This document shows positions 54,174 through 63,932 of a stretch of 64,000 nt of DNA, piece by piece (the first letter of the stretch is position 1; every line of letters begins with the position of its first letter). A program made the position numbers and the translations under genes. Source of the DNA: Streptomyces sp. NBC_00259 (GTDB lineage: Bacteria; Actinomycetota; Actinomycetes; Streptomycetales; Streptomycetaceae); contig NZ_CP108080.1 in the NCBI RefSeq assembly GCF_036181745.1, positions 2,666,001 to 2,730,000 on the forward strand, written 5' to 3'. The notes beneath the pieces were generated by a model. That model worked only from the letters and a program-made list of their open reading frames with translations. It was not told the DNA's origin and did not search any database.

Positions 54174-56048
54174 TCAGAGATGGCGGCGTCGGGCTGCGAC
54201 TTGCCGGTCGTACTCTCCCCGTGCCTTGACCGCCGACGGGCGGGTCGCGGTCTCGGCCACAGGAACATCCCACCACGCCTGCGCCGGGGGCGCGCCCGAC
54301 ACAGTGTCTGCCGTTTCGGTCTCGGTGTAGACACATGTGGGGCGGTCCGCCTCACGCGCCTCGGCGAGGGCTTCGCGCAGGTCACGCACGGTCTTGGCGC
54401 GGATCACCCGCATCCCGAGGGACTCCGCGTTGGCCGCGAGGTCGACCGGGAGCGGCGCTCCCGTGTACGCGCCGTCGGACTCTCTGTAGCGGTAGGCCGT
54501 GCCGAACCGCTCGGAGCCGACCGACTCGGACAGTCCCCCGATCGACGCGTATCCGTGGTTCTGCAGGACGACCACCTTGATCGGGACGTTCTCCTGCACC
54601 GCGGTCACGATCTCGGTCGGATTCATCAGATACGTACCGTCACCGACGAGCGCCCACACCGGCCGTCCGGGCGCGGCCATCGCGACGCCGATCGCGGCCG
54701 GGATCTCGTAGCCCATGCACGAGTAGCCGTACTCGACGTGGTACTGGTCGCGGGAGCGGGCGCGCCACAGCTTGTGGAGGTCCCCGGGGAGCGAGCCCGC
54801 CGCGTTGATCACGATGTCGTCCTCGGTGACCAGGCCGTCGAGCACGCCGAGGACCTGCGGCTGGGTGGGGCGCATGTCCTCGTCCGCCGCCTCGTAGACG
54901 GCGTCGACGCGGTGCTCCCAGCGCTCCTTGGCGTCCGTGTACTCCGTCTCGTAGCCGTCCTCCACATGGTGGCCATGGAGGGAGGCCATGAGGCCGTGGA
55001 GGCCCGCCCGGGCGTCCGCGACGAGCGGGAGCGCGGAGAGCTTGTGGGCGTCGAAACCGGTGATGTTGAGGTTGAGGAAGCGGACTCCGGGATGGGTGAA
55101 GAGGGTGCCGGAGGCGGTGGTGAAGTCGGAGTAGCGGGTGCCGACGCCGATGACCAGGTCCGCGGCGCGCGCCAGCTCGTCGGCGGTCGCGGTGCCGGTG
55201 TGGCCGATGCCGCCGACGTCCTGCGGATGGTCGTGGCGGAGCGAGCCCTTGCCCGCCTGGGTCGAGGCGACGGGGATGCCGGTGGCCTCGGCCAGCGTCT
55301 TCAGGGCGATCTCCGCACGGCTGTGATGCACGCCGCCGCCCGCGACGATCAGGGGACGCCGGGCCGACCGTACCGCCGCTGCCGCCGCCGCCAGTTGGTC
55401 CGGGTCGGGCTGCGGACGGCCTACGTGCCAGACGCGCTCGGCGAAGAACTCCTCGGGCCAGTCGTACGCCTCCGCCTGCACGTCCTGCGGAAGCGCGAGC
55501 GTGACCGCGCCGGTGGCGGCCGGGTCGGTGAGCACCCGCATCGCCGCGAGTGCGGCCGGGATCAGCGCTTCGGGGCGGGTGATCCGGTCGAAGTACGCCG
55601 ACACCGGGCGCAGGCAGTCGTTGACGGACACGTCGCCCGCGTACGGCACCTCCAGCTGCTGGAGGACCGGGTCGGCGGGGCGGGTCGCGAAGGCGTCGCC
55701 AGGGAGGAGGAGGACCGGCAGCCGGTTGATGGTGGCGAGGGCGGCGCCGGTGACGAGGTTGGTGGCTCCCGGCCCGATGGAGGTGGTGACGGCGTGCGTG
55801 GAGAGCCTGCCCGACTGGCGGGCGTAGCCGACGGCCGCATGCACCATCGCCTGCTCGTTGCGGCCCTGGAAGTAGGGCATGTCCTCGGCGGATTCGAGCA
55901 GGGCCTGACCGATCCCCGCGACATTGCCGTGGCCGAAGATGCCCCAGGTGGCGCCGATCAGCCGCTGTCTGCGGCCGTCGCGCTCGGCGTACTGGCGGGC
56001 CAGGAAGCGCACCAGCGCCTGGGCGACGGTCAGCCTCTGTGCGCTCAT
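54174..56048 (-). CDS. iolD: 3D-(3,5/4)-trihydroxycyclohexane-1,2-dione acylhydrolase
   Basis: 624 aa; the ATG at 56048 (GGAGGG upstream) overlaps the iolB stop (ATGA). A thiamine diphosphate-dependent enzyme: N-terminal PYR domain, central domain, and a C-terminal PP domain with GDGTYLMNP binding Mg-ThDP. It opens the ring of the dione to 5-deoxyglucuronate in myo-inositol catabolism. Lies 23 bp before mmsA. Confidence 0.92.
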   Translation of the reverse strand: MSAQRLTVAQALVRFLARQYAERDGRRQRLIGATWGIFGHGNVAGIGQALLESAEDMPYFQGRNEQAMVHAAVGYARQSGRLSTHAVTTSIGPGATNLVTGAALATINRLPVLLLPGDAFATRPADPVLQQLEVPYAGDVSVNDCLRPVSAYFDRITRPEALIPAALAAMRVLTDPAATGAVTLALPQDVQAEAYDWPEEFFAERVWHVGRPQPDPDQLAAAAAAVRSARRPLIVAGGGVHHSRAEIALKTLAEATGIPVASTQAGKGSLRHDHPQDVGGIGHTGTATADELARAADLVIGVGTRYSDFTTASGTLFTHPGVRFLNLNITGFDAHKLSALPLVADARAGLHGLMASLHGHHVEDGYETEYTDAKERWEHRVDAVYEAADEDMRPTQPQVLGVLDGLVTEDDIVINAAGSLPGDLHKLWRARSRDQYHVEYGYSCMGYEIPAAIGVAMAAPGRPVWALVGDGTYLMNPTEIVTAVQENVPIKVVVLQNHGYASIGGLSESVGSERFGTAYRYRESDGAYTGAPLPVDLAANAESLGMRVIRAKTVRDLREALAEAREADRPTCVYTETETADTVSGAPPAQAWWDVPVAETATRPSAVKARGEYDRQVAARRRHL

Positions 56049-56872
56049 CGGTAGCCCTCCGTGTGGTCGGGGTGGAAGCAGATCCGCCATTCCCGCTCGG
56101 GCCCGGGGCCCGCCATGACGTTCAGGTAGTACATGTCGTGGCCGGGAGCGGCGATGGACGGGCCGTGCCATCCGTCGGGGACGAGGACGGCGTCTCCGCT
56201 GCGGACCTCGGCGAGCAGATCGGTGCCGCCCGGGCGGGACGGGGACACCCGCTGATAGCCGAAGCCGTGCTCGCCCTGGATCTCGAAGTAGTAGATCTCC
56301 TCCAGCTTCGTCTCCTCGCCGGGCCGGTGCTCGTCGTGCTTGTGCGGCGGGTACGACGACCAGTTGCCGCCCGGGGTCAGGACCTCGACGGCGATGAGAC
56401 GGTCGCAGTCGAAGGAGCCGGCGGCGGCGAAGTTGTTCACCCGGCGGGCGCAGCTGCCCGAGCCCCGGTCCTCGACGGGGACCTCCGGCGCGGGGCCGTG
56501 GCGAGCGGGGAGTCGTCGCTCGCATTTCGCTCCTGCCAAAGCGAAGCGGCCTCCCGCGCCGGAGGCGATCTGCGCATGGGCGTCGCGCGGAACGTACGCG
56601 AAGTCGGTGACTCCCGCGAACACGCTGTCCCTGCCCAGCAGTTCCATGGTGATGCCTTCGGTCTGCACCGTGCATCCGCCGCTCAGCGGCAGCACGATCC
56701 ACTCGCTGCCCCCGGTGCCCAGGAGGTGGGAGCCGCCCGGGGGCAGCTCGAGGATCCGCAACGCGGAGTAGCCCCAGCCCGCCGTCTTGGGGTCGATGTC
56801 GAGCGCGTACGGCCCGTCGGCCGCGGTGCCCGCCCGTACGTGCCTGTCGTGTGCGGTGTCCCTGTGGTCCAT
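56045..56872 (-). CDS. iolB: 5-deoxy-glucuronate isomerase
   Basis: 275 aa, ATG 56872 with GGAGG four bases upstream. A bicupin: the second cupin has the metal motif YPPHKHDEHRPGEETKLEEI (two His and Glu ligands). It converts 5-deoxyglucuronate to 2-deoxy-5-keto-gluconate. Operon order iolC-aldolase-iolB-iolD-mmsA. Confidence 0.92.
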   Translation of the reverse strand: MDHRDTAHDRHVRAGTAADGPYALDIDPKTAGWGYSALRILELPPGGSHLLGTGGSEWIVLPLSGGCTVQTEGITMELLGRDSVFAGVTDFAYVPRDAHAQIASGAGGRFALAGAKCERRLPARHGPAPEVPVEDRGSGSCARRVNNFAAAGSFDCDRLIAVEVLTPGGNWSSYPPHKHDEHRPGEETKLEEIYYFEIQGEHGFGYQRVSPSRPGGTDLLAEVRSGDAVLVPDGWHGPSIAAPGHDMYYLNVMAGPGPEREWRICFHPDHTEGYR

Positions 56873-56888
56873 GAGTCCTCCGTACCCC

Positions 56889-57779
56889 CTAGAGCAGTCC
56901 TACGGCCGTATCGACCGCTCCCGCGACGTCTCCGTCGACCGGATAGAGCAGCGAACGGCCCACCACCAGACCCTGGACGGTGGGCAGTTGCAGCGCGCTC
57001 CGCCACTTCTCGTACGCCGCCGCCTGGCCGTCGGCGGAGTCGCCCACGTCGCCGCCGAGGAGCACCGCGGGCAGCGTCGAGGTCTCCATCACCTGTGCCA
57101 TGTCGTCGGGGTTGTCGGTGACGGGGATCTTCAGCCACGTGTACGCCGAGGTGCCGGCGAGGCCCGACGCTATGGCGATGGAGCGGGTGACCGCCTCGGC
57201 GGACAGATCATTGCGCAAAACCCCGTCCACCCGGCGGCAGATGAACGGCTCGACGAAGACCGGCAACCGGTGGGCCGCCATCTCGTCGATGGCGCGGGCG
57301 GTGGAGTGGAGAGTGGCGAGGGAACCGGGGTCGTCGTAGTCGATACGGAGGAGCAGCTTCCCCGCGTCGAAGCCGAGCCGGTCGAGGTCCTCCGCGCGGT
57401 AACCGGTGAACCGGTCGTCCAGTTCGAAGGCGGCGCCCGCGAGGCCGCCCCGGTTCATCGAGCCCATGACGACCTTGTCGTCGAGGGCACCGAGCAGGAG
57501 GAGGTCCTCCAGGATGTCGGCGGTGGCGAGGACGCCGTCGACGCCGGGACGCTCCAGGGCGGTGCAGATCCGCTCCAGGAGGCCGAGGCGGTTGGCCATG
57601 GCGAGCCGCTGGTCGCCGACGGAGAGCGCGCCTCGGGCCGGATGATCGGCCGCGATGATCATCAGCCGGCCGCTGCTTCCGACGAGCGGGCGCCTGCGCC
57701 GGCGGAGGGCCGCCTCGGCGACGGCCTCGGGGTGATGGGCCCTGATCCTGACGAGGTCGGCGACATCGACGCGGGTCAC
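56889..57779 (-). CDS. Cgl0158-type (beta/alpha)8-barrel aldolase in the iol operon
   Basis: 296 aa from GTG 57779, overlapping the iolC stop (GTGA). MIIAADHPARGALSVGD, VLATADILEDLLLLGALDD and VEPFICRRVDG are typical of the Cgl0158 barrel proteins found between iolC and iolA in Corynebacterium glutamicum. It likely cleaves the phosphorylated keto-sugar made by IolC (the IolJ step), although families differ from Bacillus IolJ. Function by context. Confidence 0.75.
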   Translation of the reverse strand: MTRVDVADLVRIRAHHPEAVAEAALRRRRRPLVGSSGRLMIIAADHPARGALSVGDQRLAMANRLGLLERICTALERPGVDGVLATADILEDLLLLGALDDKVVMGSMNRGGLAGAAFELDDRFTGYRAEDLDRLGFDAGKLLLRIDYDDPGSLATLHSTARAIDEMAAHRLPVFVEPFICRRVDGVLRNDLSAEAVTRSIAIASGLAGTSAYTWLKIPVTDNPDDMAQVMETSTLPAVLLGGDVGDSADGQAAAYEKWRSALQLPTVQGLVVGRSLLYPVDGDVAGAVDTAVGLL

Positions 57780-58804
57780 GACGCCGCTCCGGATTCCGGC
57801 GCCGCTCCGGGTTGGGGGCCAGAGGTCGGGTCGGGACCGGGTGCGTGGCCGTCGAGGAGGGCGTCCACCTCGGCGGCGTAGGGCATCGCCGAGGAGCAGG
57901 CGAGCCGGGCGGCGACGATCGCGCCCGCGGCGTTCGCGAACCGCATCACCCGCTCCAACTCCCAGCCGGCCAGCAGTCCGTGCACCATCGCCCCGCCGAA
58001 CGCGTCTCCCGCACCGAGCCCGTTGACCACATCGACTTCCACCGGTGGAACTTCGGCGGTCGTGCCGTCCCGGCGTACGGCAAGCACCCCCTTCGGTCCC
58101 TGCTTCACCACCGCCAGCTCGACTCCCGCCCCGAGCAGCGCCCGGGCCGCGGCGCCCGGCTCGCGCTCGCCGGTCGCGATCTCGCACTCGTCGAGGTTGC
58201 CGACGGCGACGGTCGCATGGGCGAGCGCCTGGGCGTAGTACGGGCGCGCCTCGTCCGAGGCCGTCCGTGCCGTGCTCTCCCAGAACATGGGCCGCCAGTC
58301 CAGGTCGAACACGGTCGTCCCGGACTTCGCGCGGTGCTCCAGCGCGGCCAGGGTCGTGGCTCTGCTCGGCTCCGCGCACAGCCCCGTGCCGGTCATCCAG
58401 AACACCCGCGCCGAACCGATCGCCGCCAAGTCCAGCTCGTCCCCGCGCAGTTCGAGATCGGGCGCTTTGGGCTGACGGTAGAAGTACAGCGGGAAGTCGT
58501 CCGGCGGGAAGATCTCGCAGAAGGTGACGGGCGTCGGCAGCCCCGGCACCGGCGTCACCCAGCGGTCGTCGACCTCGAACTCGCGCAGCGCCTCGTGGAG
58601 ATACTCCCCGAAGGCGTCCTGCCCGGTGCGGGTGATCACCGCGGTGCGCCGGCCGAGCCGGGCCGCCGCGACCGCCACATTCGTGGCGGAACCGCCGAGG
58701 AACTTCCCGAAGGTGTCGACCCGCGCCAGGGGGACCCCGGTCTGGAGGGGGTAGAGGTCCACTCCGATCCGGCCCATCGTGATCACGTCGTACGGCTGAG
58801 GCAT
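57776..58804 (-). CDS. iolC: 5-dehydro-2-deoxygluconokinase
   Basis: 342 aa, ATG 58804 after AAGGGA. A PfkB/ribokinase-family kinase: LGGSATNVAVAAARLG (N-terminal signature) and NGLGAGDAFGGAMVHG (C-terminal signature with the catalytic Asp). It phosphorylates 2-deoxy-5-keto-gluconate in the inositol pathway. First gene of the operon, with a divergent promoter upstream. Confidence 0.92.
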   Translation of the reverse strand: MPQPYDVITMGRIGVDLYPLQTGVPLARVDTFGKFLGGSATNVAVAAARLGRRTAVITRTGQDAFGEYLHEALREFEVDDRWVTPVPGLPTPVTFCEIFPPDDFPLYFYRQPKAPDLELRGDELDLAAIGSARVFWMTGTGLCAEPSRATTLAALEHRAKSGTTVFDLDWRPMFWESTARTASDEARPYYAQALAHATVAVGNLDECEIATGEREPGAAARALLGAGVELAVVKQGPKGVLAVRRDGTTAEVPPVEVDVVNGLGAGDAFGGAMVHGLLAGWELERVMRFANAAGAIVAARLACSSAMPYAAEVDALLDGHAPGPDPTSGPQPGAAPESGAAS

Positions 58805-58839
58805 ACGTGTCCCTTCGGTTCCACGCCCGGCTGTTCCCT

Positions 58840-58869
58840 GGTCTAGCCCGCCTCCCGGAGCACTGTCAA
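58840..58869 (-). promoter_or_regulatory. putative iolC promoter
   Basis: On the minus strand TTGACA (58869-58864) is followed after 18 bp by TAGACC (58845-58840), about 35 bp before the iolC start. Confidence 0.55.
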
Positions 58870-58871
58870 CA

Positions 58872-58895
58872 TTTTGTCCTTACATTCGGACGAAA
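58872..58895. promoter_or_regulatory. interrupted palindrome between the two iol transcription units
   Basis: TTTTGTCC (58872-58879) and GGACGAAA (58888-58895) are inverted repeats with one mismatch and an 8-bp centre. It lies between the iolC -35 and a second TTGACA at 58898-58903 on the plus strand, so one repressor could control both directions. Confidence 0.55.
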
Positions 58896-58934
58896 GCTTG
58901 ACACCTTTCTCCGGCGGCCGGAAAGCTGACCGCC

Positions 58935-59846
58935 ATGACCTCCTCCGCACCCTCGCTCAACCGCATCCGGATCGGGTCGGCCCCGGACTCCTGGGGCGTG
59001 TGGTTCCCCGACGATCCGCAGCAGGTCCCCTGGCAGCGTTTCCTCGACGAAGTCGCTCGGGCCGGTTACGAGTGGATCGAACTCGGCCCGTACGGCTACC
59101 TCCCCACCGACCCCGCCCGGCTCGCCGAGGAGACCTCCGCCCGGGGGCTCAAGGTCTCGGCCGGAACCGTCTTCACCGGACTGCACCACGGTCCGGCCGT
59201 CTGGGAGAAGACCTGGGCCCATGTCGCCGACATCGCCGCCCTCACCCGCGCGATGGGGGCGGACCATCTCGTCGTCATCCCCTCCTTCTGGCGTGACGAC
59301 AAGACCGGTGAGGTGCTGGAGGACCGCACCCTCACGGCCGAGCAGTGGCGCGACCTCGCCGGCCAGACCGAGCGTCTCGGCCAGGAGGTCGGCGACCGGT
59401 TCGGGCTGCGGATCGTCGTCCATCCGCACGCGGACACCCATATCGACAGCGAGGACAACGTCAGCCGCTTCCTCGACGCGACCGACCCGGACCTGGTCTC
59501 GCTCTGCTTGGACACGGGGCACTACGCCTACTGCGGCGGCGACAGCGTCAAGCTCATCGAGACCTATGGCGAGCGGATCGGCTACCTCCATCTCAAGCAG
59601 GTGGACCCGGAGATCCTCGCCGAAGTGACCGCGAACGAGATGCCGTTCGGCCCTGCCGTGGCCCGTGGCGTGATGTGCGAACCGCCGGCCGGCGTGCCCG
59701 CGCTGGAGCCGGTGCTGGCAGCGGCCCAGCGGCTCGACGCCGAACTCTTCGCCATCGTCGAGCAGGACATGTACCCCTGTCCTCCGGACAAGCCCTTCCC
59801 CATCGCCGAACGCACCCGCCGCTTCCTCCGCTCCTGCGGCGCATGA
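58935..59846 (+). CDS. IolE/IolI-type sugar isomerase or dehydratase
   Basis: 303 aa, ATG 58935. An AP-endonuclease-family TIM barrel: IGSAPDSWGVWFP at the N-terminus, metal ligands in HPHADTHID and CLDTGHYAYCGGD, and the C-terminal EQDMYP. Such proteins include IolE (inosose dehydratase) and IolI. With iolC, B, D and mmsA divergently encoded, an IolE-like role is likely, but IolI/IolH cannot be excluded by eye. iolG is not in this window. Confidence 0.8.
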   Translation: MTSSAPSLNRIRIGSAPDSWGVWFPDDPQQVPWQRFLDEVARAGYEWIELGPYGYLPTDPARLAEETSARGLKVSAGTVFTGLHHGPAVWEKTWAHVADIAALTRAMGADHLVVIPSFWRDDKTGEVLEDRTLTAEQWRDLAGQTERLGQEVGDRFGLRIVVHPHADTHIDSEDNVSRFLDATDPDLVSLCLDTGHYAYCGGDSVKLIETYGERIGYLHLKQVDPEILAEVTANEMPFGPAVARGVMCEPPAGVPALEPVLAAAQRLDAELFAIVEQDMYPCPPDKPFPIAERTRRFLRSCGA

Positions 59847-60132
59847 CACCCCGCCAGGCCTGCCGCACGGTCGGCGTCGGCCGGGTGGTCGTTGCCGAGC
59901 CGTGGCCCACCGCCCCCGTCGCCCCTTGATCCGCTTTACGTCACAGCAGTCGCCTCCTCGTTACACATGTCTCCGTTACGCGAGGCTTCCGTCACAGGCC
60001 CTCAACAGCCCCTCCCCTGTCATCACTCTGCGTCGTTCAACGGACACAGGCTCAGTGATCGCCAACGCCCGCGCCGCAGCTCCCCCGACGGCTCCCTGCC
60101 GCCGCTGCGGTGCGCGCAGGGAGGTGCCCCGG

Positions 60133-60330
60133 ATGACGGACAGAAAGCTCTGGTCGTACAAGGAGATCGCCGCACACATCAAGGTGCAGCCGGACACGGT
60201 TCGTTCGTACCGCAAGCACGGTCTGCTGCCCCCTCCGGACCATGTGGAAGCCGGCAAGCCCTACTGGTACGCCGACACCATCCGCATCTGGGTGGCCAAT
60301 CGCCCAGGCAACAGGGGACGAAGGGAGTGA
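60133..60330 (+). CDS. small helix-turn-helix protein (65 aa)
   Basis: ATG 60133 behind AGGGAGGTG; 65 aa. The single domain KLWSYKEIAAHIKVQPDTVR followed by SYRKHGLLPPP is a MerR/excisionase-like winged HTH, without an effector domain. An upstream open frame (GTG near 60055) lacks a ribosome site. The 286 bp before it (59847-60132) shows no gene. Probably a DNA-binding regulator or excisionase-like protein. Confidence 0.65.
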   Translation: MTDRKLWSYKEIAAHIKVQPDTVRSYRKHGLLPPPDHVEAGKPYWYADTIRIWVANRPGNRGRRE

Positions 60331-60375
60331 GTTCCCCGGTCCTTACCCGCAGGCGCTGGGCCGGGGTGTGAAGGT

Positions 60376-61431
60376 TCAACCGCGGGCCGGCTCGATGACC
60401 GTCACGCCCGCGCCCGGCGCCTTGCCCATGGCGGACAGGGCAGCGGGGGCGGCGTTCAGAGAGATCACCGACGTCACCAGGAGGTCCGGCCGCAACGCCC
60501 CGGATCGGACCATCTCCAGCATGGGACCGTAGGCATGCGCGGCCATTCCATGGCTGCCGAGGATCTCCAGCTCCTCCCCGATGACACGGCCCATCGGCAC
60601 CACGGGGTCTCCCGCGGCCGAGGGCAGCAGACCCACCTGCACATGCCGTCCCCGTCGGCGCAGGCCCTGCACCGAGGCCACGCAGGTGACCGGAGAACCC
60701 AGCGCGTCGAGCGAGAGATGAGCGCCGCCGCCCGTCAGCTCACGCACCGCCTCGGCGGTGCCGTCCGCGCCGGCGAGAGCCGTGGCGTCCACGCACTCCG
60801 CGGCACCGAACTTCCTTGCCAGCTCCAGGGCCCGGGGCGAGACGTCCACCGCGACGACCCGCGCCCCGCAGGCGGCCGCGATCATCACCGCGGACAGCCC
60901 GACCCCGCCGCAGCCATGGACCGCGACCCATTCACCCGCGGCCACCCGGCCCTGGGCGACCACGGCACGGAAGGCGGTCGCGAAGCGGCAGCCGAGTCCT
61001 GCCGCCGTCGCGAACGACAGCTCCTCGGGCACGCCCACCAGATTGACGTCCGCGTGCTCCAGCGCCACATACTCGGCGAAGGATCCCCAGTGGGTGAATC
61101 CGGGCTGTGTCTGGCGCTCGCAAACCTGCTGGTCCCCCACCGCACAGGCGGCGCAGCGACCGCAGGCGCAGACGAAGGGCACGGTGATCCGGGCTCCTGG
61201 CCGCCAGTTGACGACCCCGGGGCCGACCGCCTCGATCACTCCGGCCAGCTCATGGCCGGGGACATGCGGAAGGGTGATGTCCGGGTCGTGGCCCATCCAG
61301 CCGTGCCAGTCACTGCGGCAGAGGCCGGTGGCCTCGACGCGAACGACCACACCGTGCTCCGACGGCTCCGGGTCGGGCACCTCGCGCACCTCGGCGTCCT
61401 GCCCGTACCGCTCGAACACCACAGCCCTCAT
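60376..61431 (-). CDS. zinc-dependent alcohol dehydrogenase
   Basis: 351 aa, ATG 61431. The medium-chain ADH signature is complete: catalytic zinc ligands Cys in GLCRSDWHG and His in [13 protein letters not shown], structural zinc [17 protein letters not shown], and a Rossmann [13 protein letters not shown]. It oxidises or reduces alcohol/aldehyde pairs with NAD(P). Converges with the small HTH gene. Confidence 0.9.
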   Translation of the reverse strand: MRAVVFERYGQDAEVREVPDPEPSEHGVVVRVEATGLCRSDWHGWMGHDPDITLPHVPGHELAGVIEAVGPGVVNWRPGARITVPFVCACGRCAACAVGDQQVCERQTQPGFTHWGSFAEYVALEHADVNLVGVPEELSFATAAGLGCRFATAFRAVVAQGRVAAGEWVAVHGCGGVGLSAVMIAAACGARVVAVDVSPRALELARKFGAAECVDATALAGADGTAEAVRELTGGGAHLSLDALGSPVTCVASVQGLRRRGRHVQVGLLPSAAGDPVVPMGRVIGEELEILGSHGMAAHAYGPMLEMVRSGALRPDLLVTSVISLNAAPAALSAMGKAPGAGVTVIEPARG

Positions 61432-61475
61432 CGGCCCCGCCCTTCCCTGGCTCCGCCCGTCTGCTCGGCTCGAAC

Positions 61476-63776
61476 CTATCCGCCCACCGGGACGTTGTCC
61501 CGGTCCCGGTCCCGGTCGTCGTCCCGGCCCTCGACGATGCCCTCCCCGGCGAGGCGCTCCGCCGGGGCGGGCCCGGGTATCTCGCCCTCGCTGAGCCCGA
61601 ACCGTGCGTGGAAGGCCCGCAGCGGAGCAGGTGCCCACCAGGTGGCCCGTCCCGTCAGCTTCATCACCGACGGCACCAGGAGACTGCGCACCACCATCGC
61701 GTCCATGACGACGGCGAGGGCGATCCCGAGGCCGAGCATCTTGGTGTTGGTCACCCGCGAGGCGCCGATCGCGACCATCACCACCGCGAGGATCACGGCC
61801 GCGGCCGTGATCAGCCCACCGGTGCGGCGCAGTCCGTGGGCCACGGCGTGCTCGTGGTCGCCCGTCCGGTCGTACTCCTCCTTGATTCGGGAGAGCAGGA
61901 ACACTCCGTAGTCCATGGAGAGTCCGAAGGCGACACAGAACATCAGCACCGGAAGCGTCGTCTCGATGTCGCCGGTGGAGGTGAAGGAGAGTGGCCCGGA
62001 TAGGTGCCCCTCCTGGAAGACCCAGACGACGGCACCGAACATCGCCGTGAGACTGAGTCCGTTGAGCACGACGGCCTGGAGCGGGATCAGCACGCTGCCG
62101 GTGAGCAGGAAGACCAGCAGCAGCGTGACGACGGCGATGATGGCCGCCGCATACGGCAACCGGTCGCCGATCGCGTCCTTGGAATCCACGAGCATCGCCG
62201 CCGCGCCGGAGACGGACGTGTCGAACGGGGCCGGCTCCGCACGCAGTTCCCGGACGAGACGCTGGGACTCCTCGCCCACGGCCTCCTCCTCGGGCAGCAC
62301 CGTGAACACCGCGTGCCCGGCGGAGACGAGCGGTCCGTCCACTCGCAGCACCCCGGGGAGCGCCTCGACACGAGTGCGGTACTCGGCGTACTGCGCGGAG
62401 GTGGCCGCACCCTCGGCGAGGACGTCGAGACTGCCGCCGGGGCTGCCGGGGAACCCGTCCCTGAGGTGCTGCTGCACGACATGCGACTCGGCGGTCGGCG
62501 GCAGCTGACGGTCGTCGGCGGGCCCGAACTTGACACCCAGGAAGGGCAGTCCGAGAAGCACCAGCCCGGCGGAGGTGGCCACGGCGAAGACCGGCGCCCG
62601 GCGCATCACCAGGGCCACGAGCCTGCCCCAGCCCGCGCCGTCGGTGTCGCCCGTGGAGCCGGATCCTGCGGCGGAGGACGAAGGAGACGACGAGTCCGTC
62701 CGGTCCTTGCTGCCGCGGCGCAGCAGGCGGCGCAGGTCCAGTGCGTTCACCCGCTCACCGAGCAGCATCAGGGCGGCGGGAAGGAGCACGAGTGCGGCCG
62801 CTGCGGCCAGCAGCACCACCGCGATCCCGGCATAGGCGAACGACCGCAGGAAGTACTGCGGGAAGACCAGCATCGCGGCGAGCGACACGGCCACCGTGAG
62901 CGCCGAGAACAGCACCGTACGGCCCGCGGTGCGGACGGTGGTCCCGATCGCCTCCCGGGTGTCGGATCCGCCGGCCAGCTCCTCCCGGAATCTGCGCACG
63001 ATGAACAGGGCGTAGTCGATGGCGAGTCCGAGGCCGAGCGCCGTGGTCAGGTTCTGTGCGAAGACCGAGACATCGGTGAACTCGGTGAGTCCGCGCAGGA
63101 CCGCGTTCGTCCCGAGGATGGCGACGATGCCGATGCCCAGGGGCAGCAGGGCCGCGACCGCGCTGCCGAAGACCATCACCAGCAGCACCAGGGTCACCGG
63201 GAGGGCGATCATCTCGGCCCGGAGCAGGTCCTCCTGGATGATCGTCTGCATGTCGTGCATGACCGCGACGGGGCCACCGACCGAGATCTTCACCGGGCCG
63301 TGCGTGCCCCGGTACTCGGGCGCGATGCGCTCCAGCACCTCGCCGGCAGCCTTCTCGTCGCCTTCTATGCGGGCGGCGATGAGTGCTTCGCGGCCGTCCT
63401 CGGCGCGCAGGGCGGGCGACTTGGTCTGCCAGTACGAGCCGACACCCGTGACGCCCTTCTCACGCGCGAGCCGCTCGGTCAGGCGCGCCGCCTCCGCGGC
63501 GACGGCCGGATCGTCCACGCCCGCAGGCCCGCTCTCGACGAGCAGCAGCAGATTGGGCCGCGCGGCCGGGAACTCGCGGTTGAGCACCTCGGTGGCATAC
63601 GTCGACTGCGCCTCGGGGTCTTCCCATCCCCCGCTGCCCATGCGGTCGGCCACCCCGCTGCCCGCGAACACGGCGAGTGCCGTGACGACCAGGGCGAACA
63701 GCAGCGACAGCCGTGGTCGCGCCGTGACGAACCGGGTCCAGCCGCCGAGGCGCGGCCCACTGTTGACATCGGACAT
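61476..63776 (-). CDS. MMPL-family RND transporter
   Basis: 766 aa, ATG 63776 after GGGGGA. About twelve membrane helices in two halves, each with an extracellular loop domain. [20 protein letters not shown] and [20 protein letters not shown] carry the proton-relay Asp-Tyr pairs of MMPL proteins in the fourth helix of each half. Such transporters export lipids or hydrophobic molecules. The gene faces a divergent start that probably encodes its regulator. Confidence 0.93.
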   Translation of the reverse strand: MSDVNSGPRLGGWTRFVTARPRLSLLFALVVTALAVFAGSGVADRMGSGGWEDPEAQSTYATEVLNREFPAARPNLLLLVESGPAGVDDPAVAAEAARLTERLAREKGVTGVGSYWQTKSPALRAEDGREALIAARIEGDEKAAGEVLERIAPEYRGTHGPVKISVGGPVAVMHDMQTIIQEDLLRAEMIALPVTLVLLVMVFGSAVAALLPLGIGIVAILGTNAVLRGLTEFTDVSVFAQNLTTALGLGLAIDYALFIVRRFREELAGGSDTREAIGTTVRTAGRTVLFSALTVAVSLAAMLVFPQYFLRSFAYAGIAVVLLAAAAALVLLPAALMLLGERVNALDLRRLLRRGSKDRTDSSSPSSSAAGSGSTGDTDGAGWGRLVALVMRRAPVFAVATSAGLVLLGLPFLGVKFGPADDRQLPPTAESHVVQQHLRDGFPGSPGGSLDVLAEGAATSAQYAEYRTRVEALPGVLRVDGPLVSAGHAVFTVLPEEEAVGEESQRLVRELRAEPAPFDTSVSGAAAMLVDSKDAIGDRLPYAAAIIAVVTLLLVFLLTGSVLIPLQAVVLNGLSLTAMFGAVVWVFQEGHLSGPLSFTSTGDIETTLPVLMFCVAFGLSMDYGVFLLSRIKEEYDRTGDHEHAVAHGLRRTGGLITAAAVILAVVMVAIGASRVTNTKMLGLGIALAVVMDAMVVRSLLVPSVMKLTGRATWWAPAPLRAFHARFGLSEGEIPGPAPAERLAGEGIVEGRDDDRDRDRDNVPVGG

Positions 63777-63846
63777 GGTGCGGTGTCCCCCCTACGCCGA
63801 GACCGTGTTACGCAGGAGGCAGCACGAATCGGCCGTTGCCATAGAC

Positions 63847-63907
63847 TGACAAACACGAGTCTTCGCTCGCATTTCTCAAGAATGCGAGCGACCACTCGCG
63901 TTTGTCA
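63847..63907. promoter_or_regulatory. 27-bp double palindrome, tandem regulator operators
   Basis: The arms 63847-63873 and 63881-63907 match as inverted repeats at 24 of 27 positions around a 7-bp centre. Each arm is itself an imperfect palindrome (AAACACGAG...CTCGCATT and AATGCGAG...CTCGCGTTT), so this looks like two adjacent operators. It lies between the MMPL gene and the divergent start at 63933/63942. Confidence 0.8.
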
Positions 63908-63932
63908 ACCCAACCTGGAAAGCCGGGGATTG

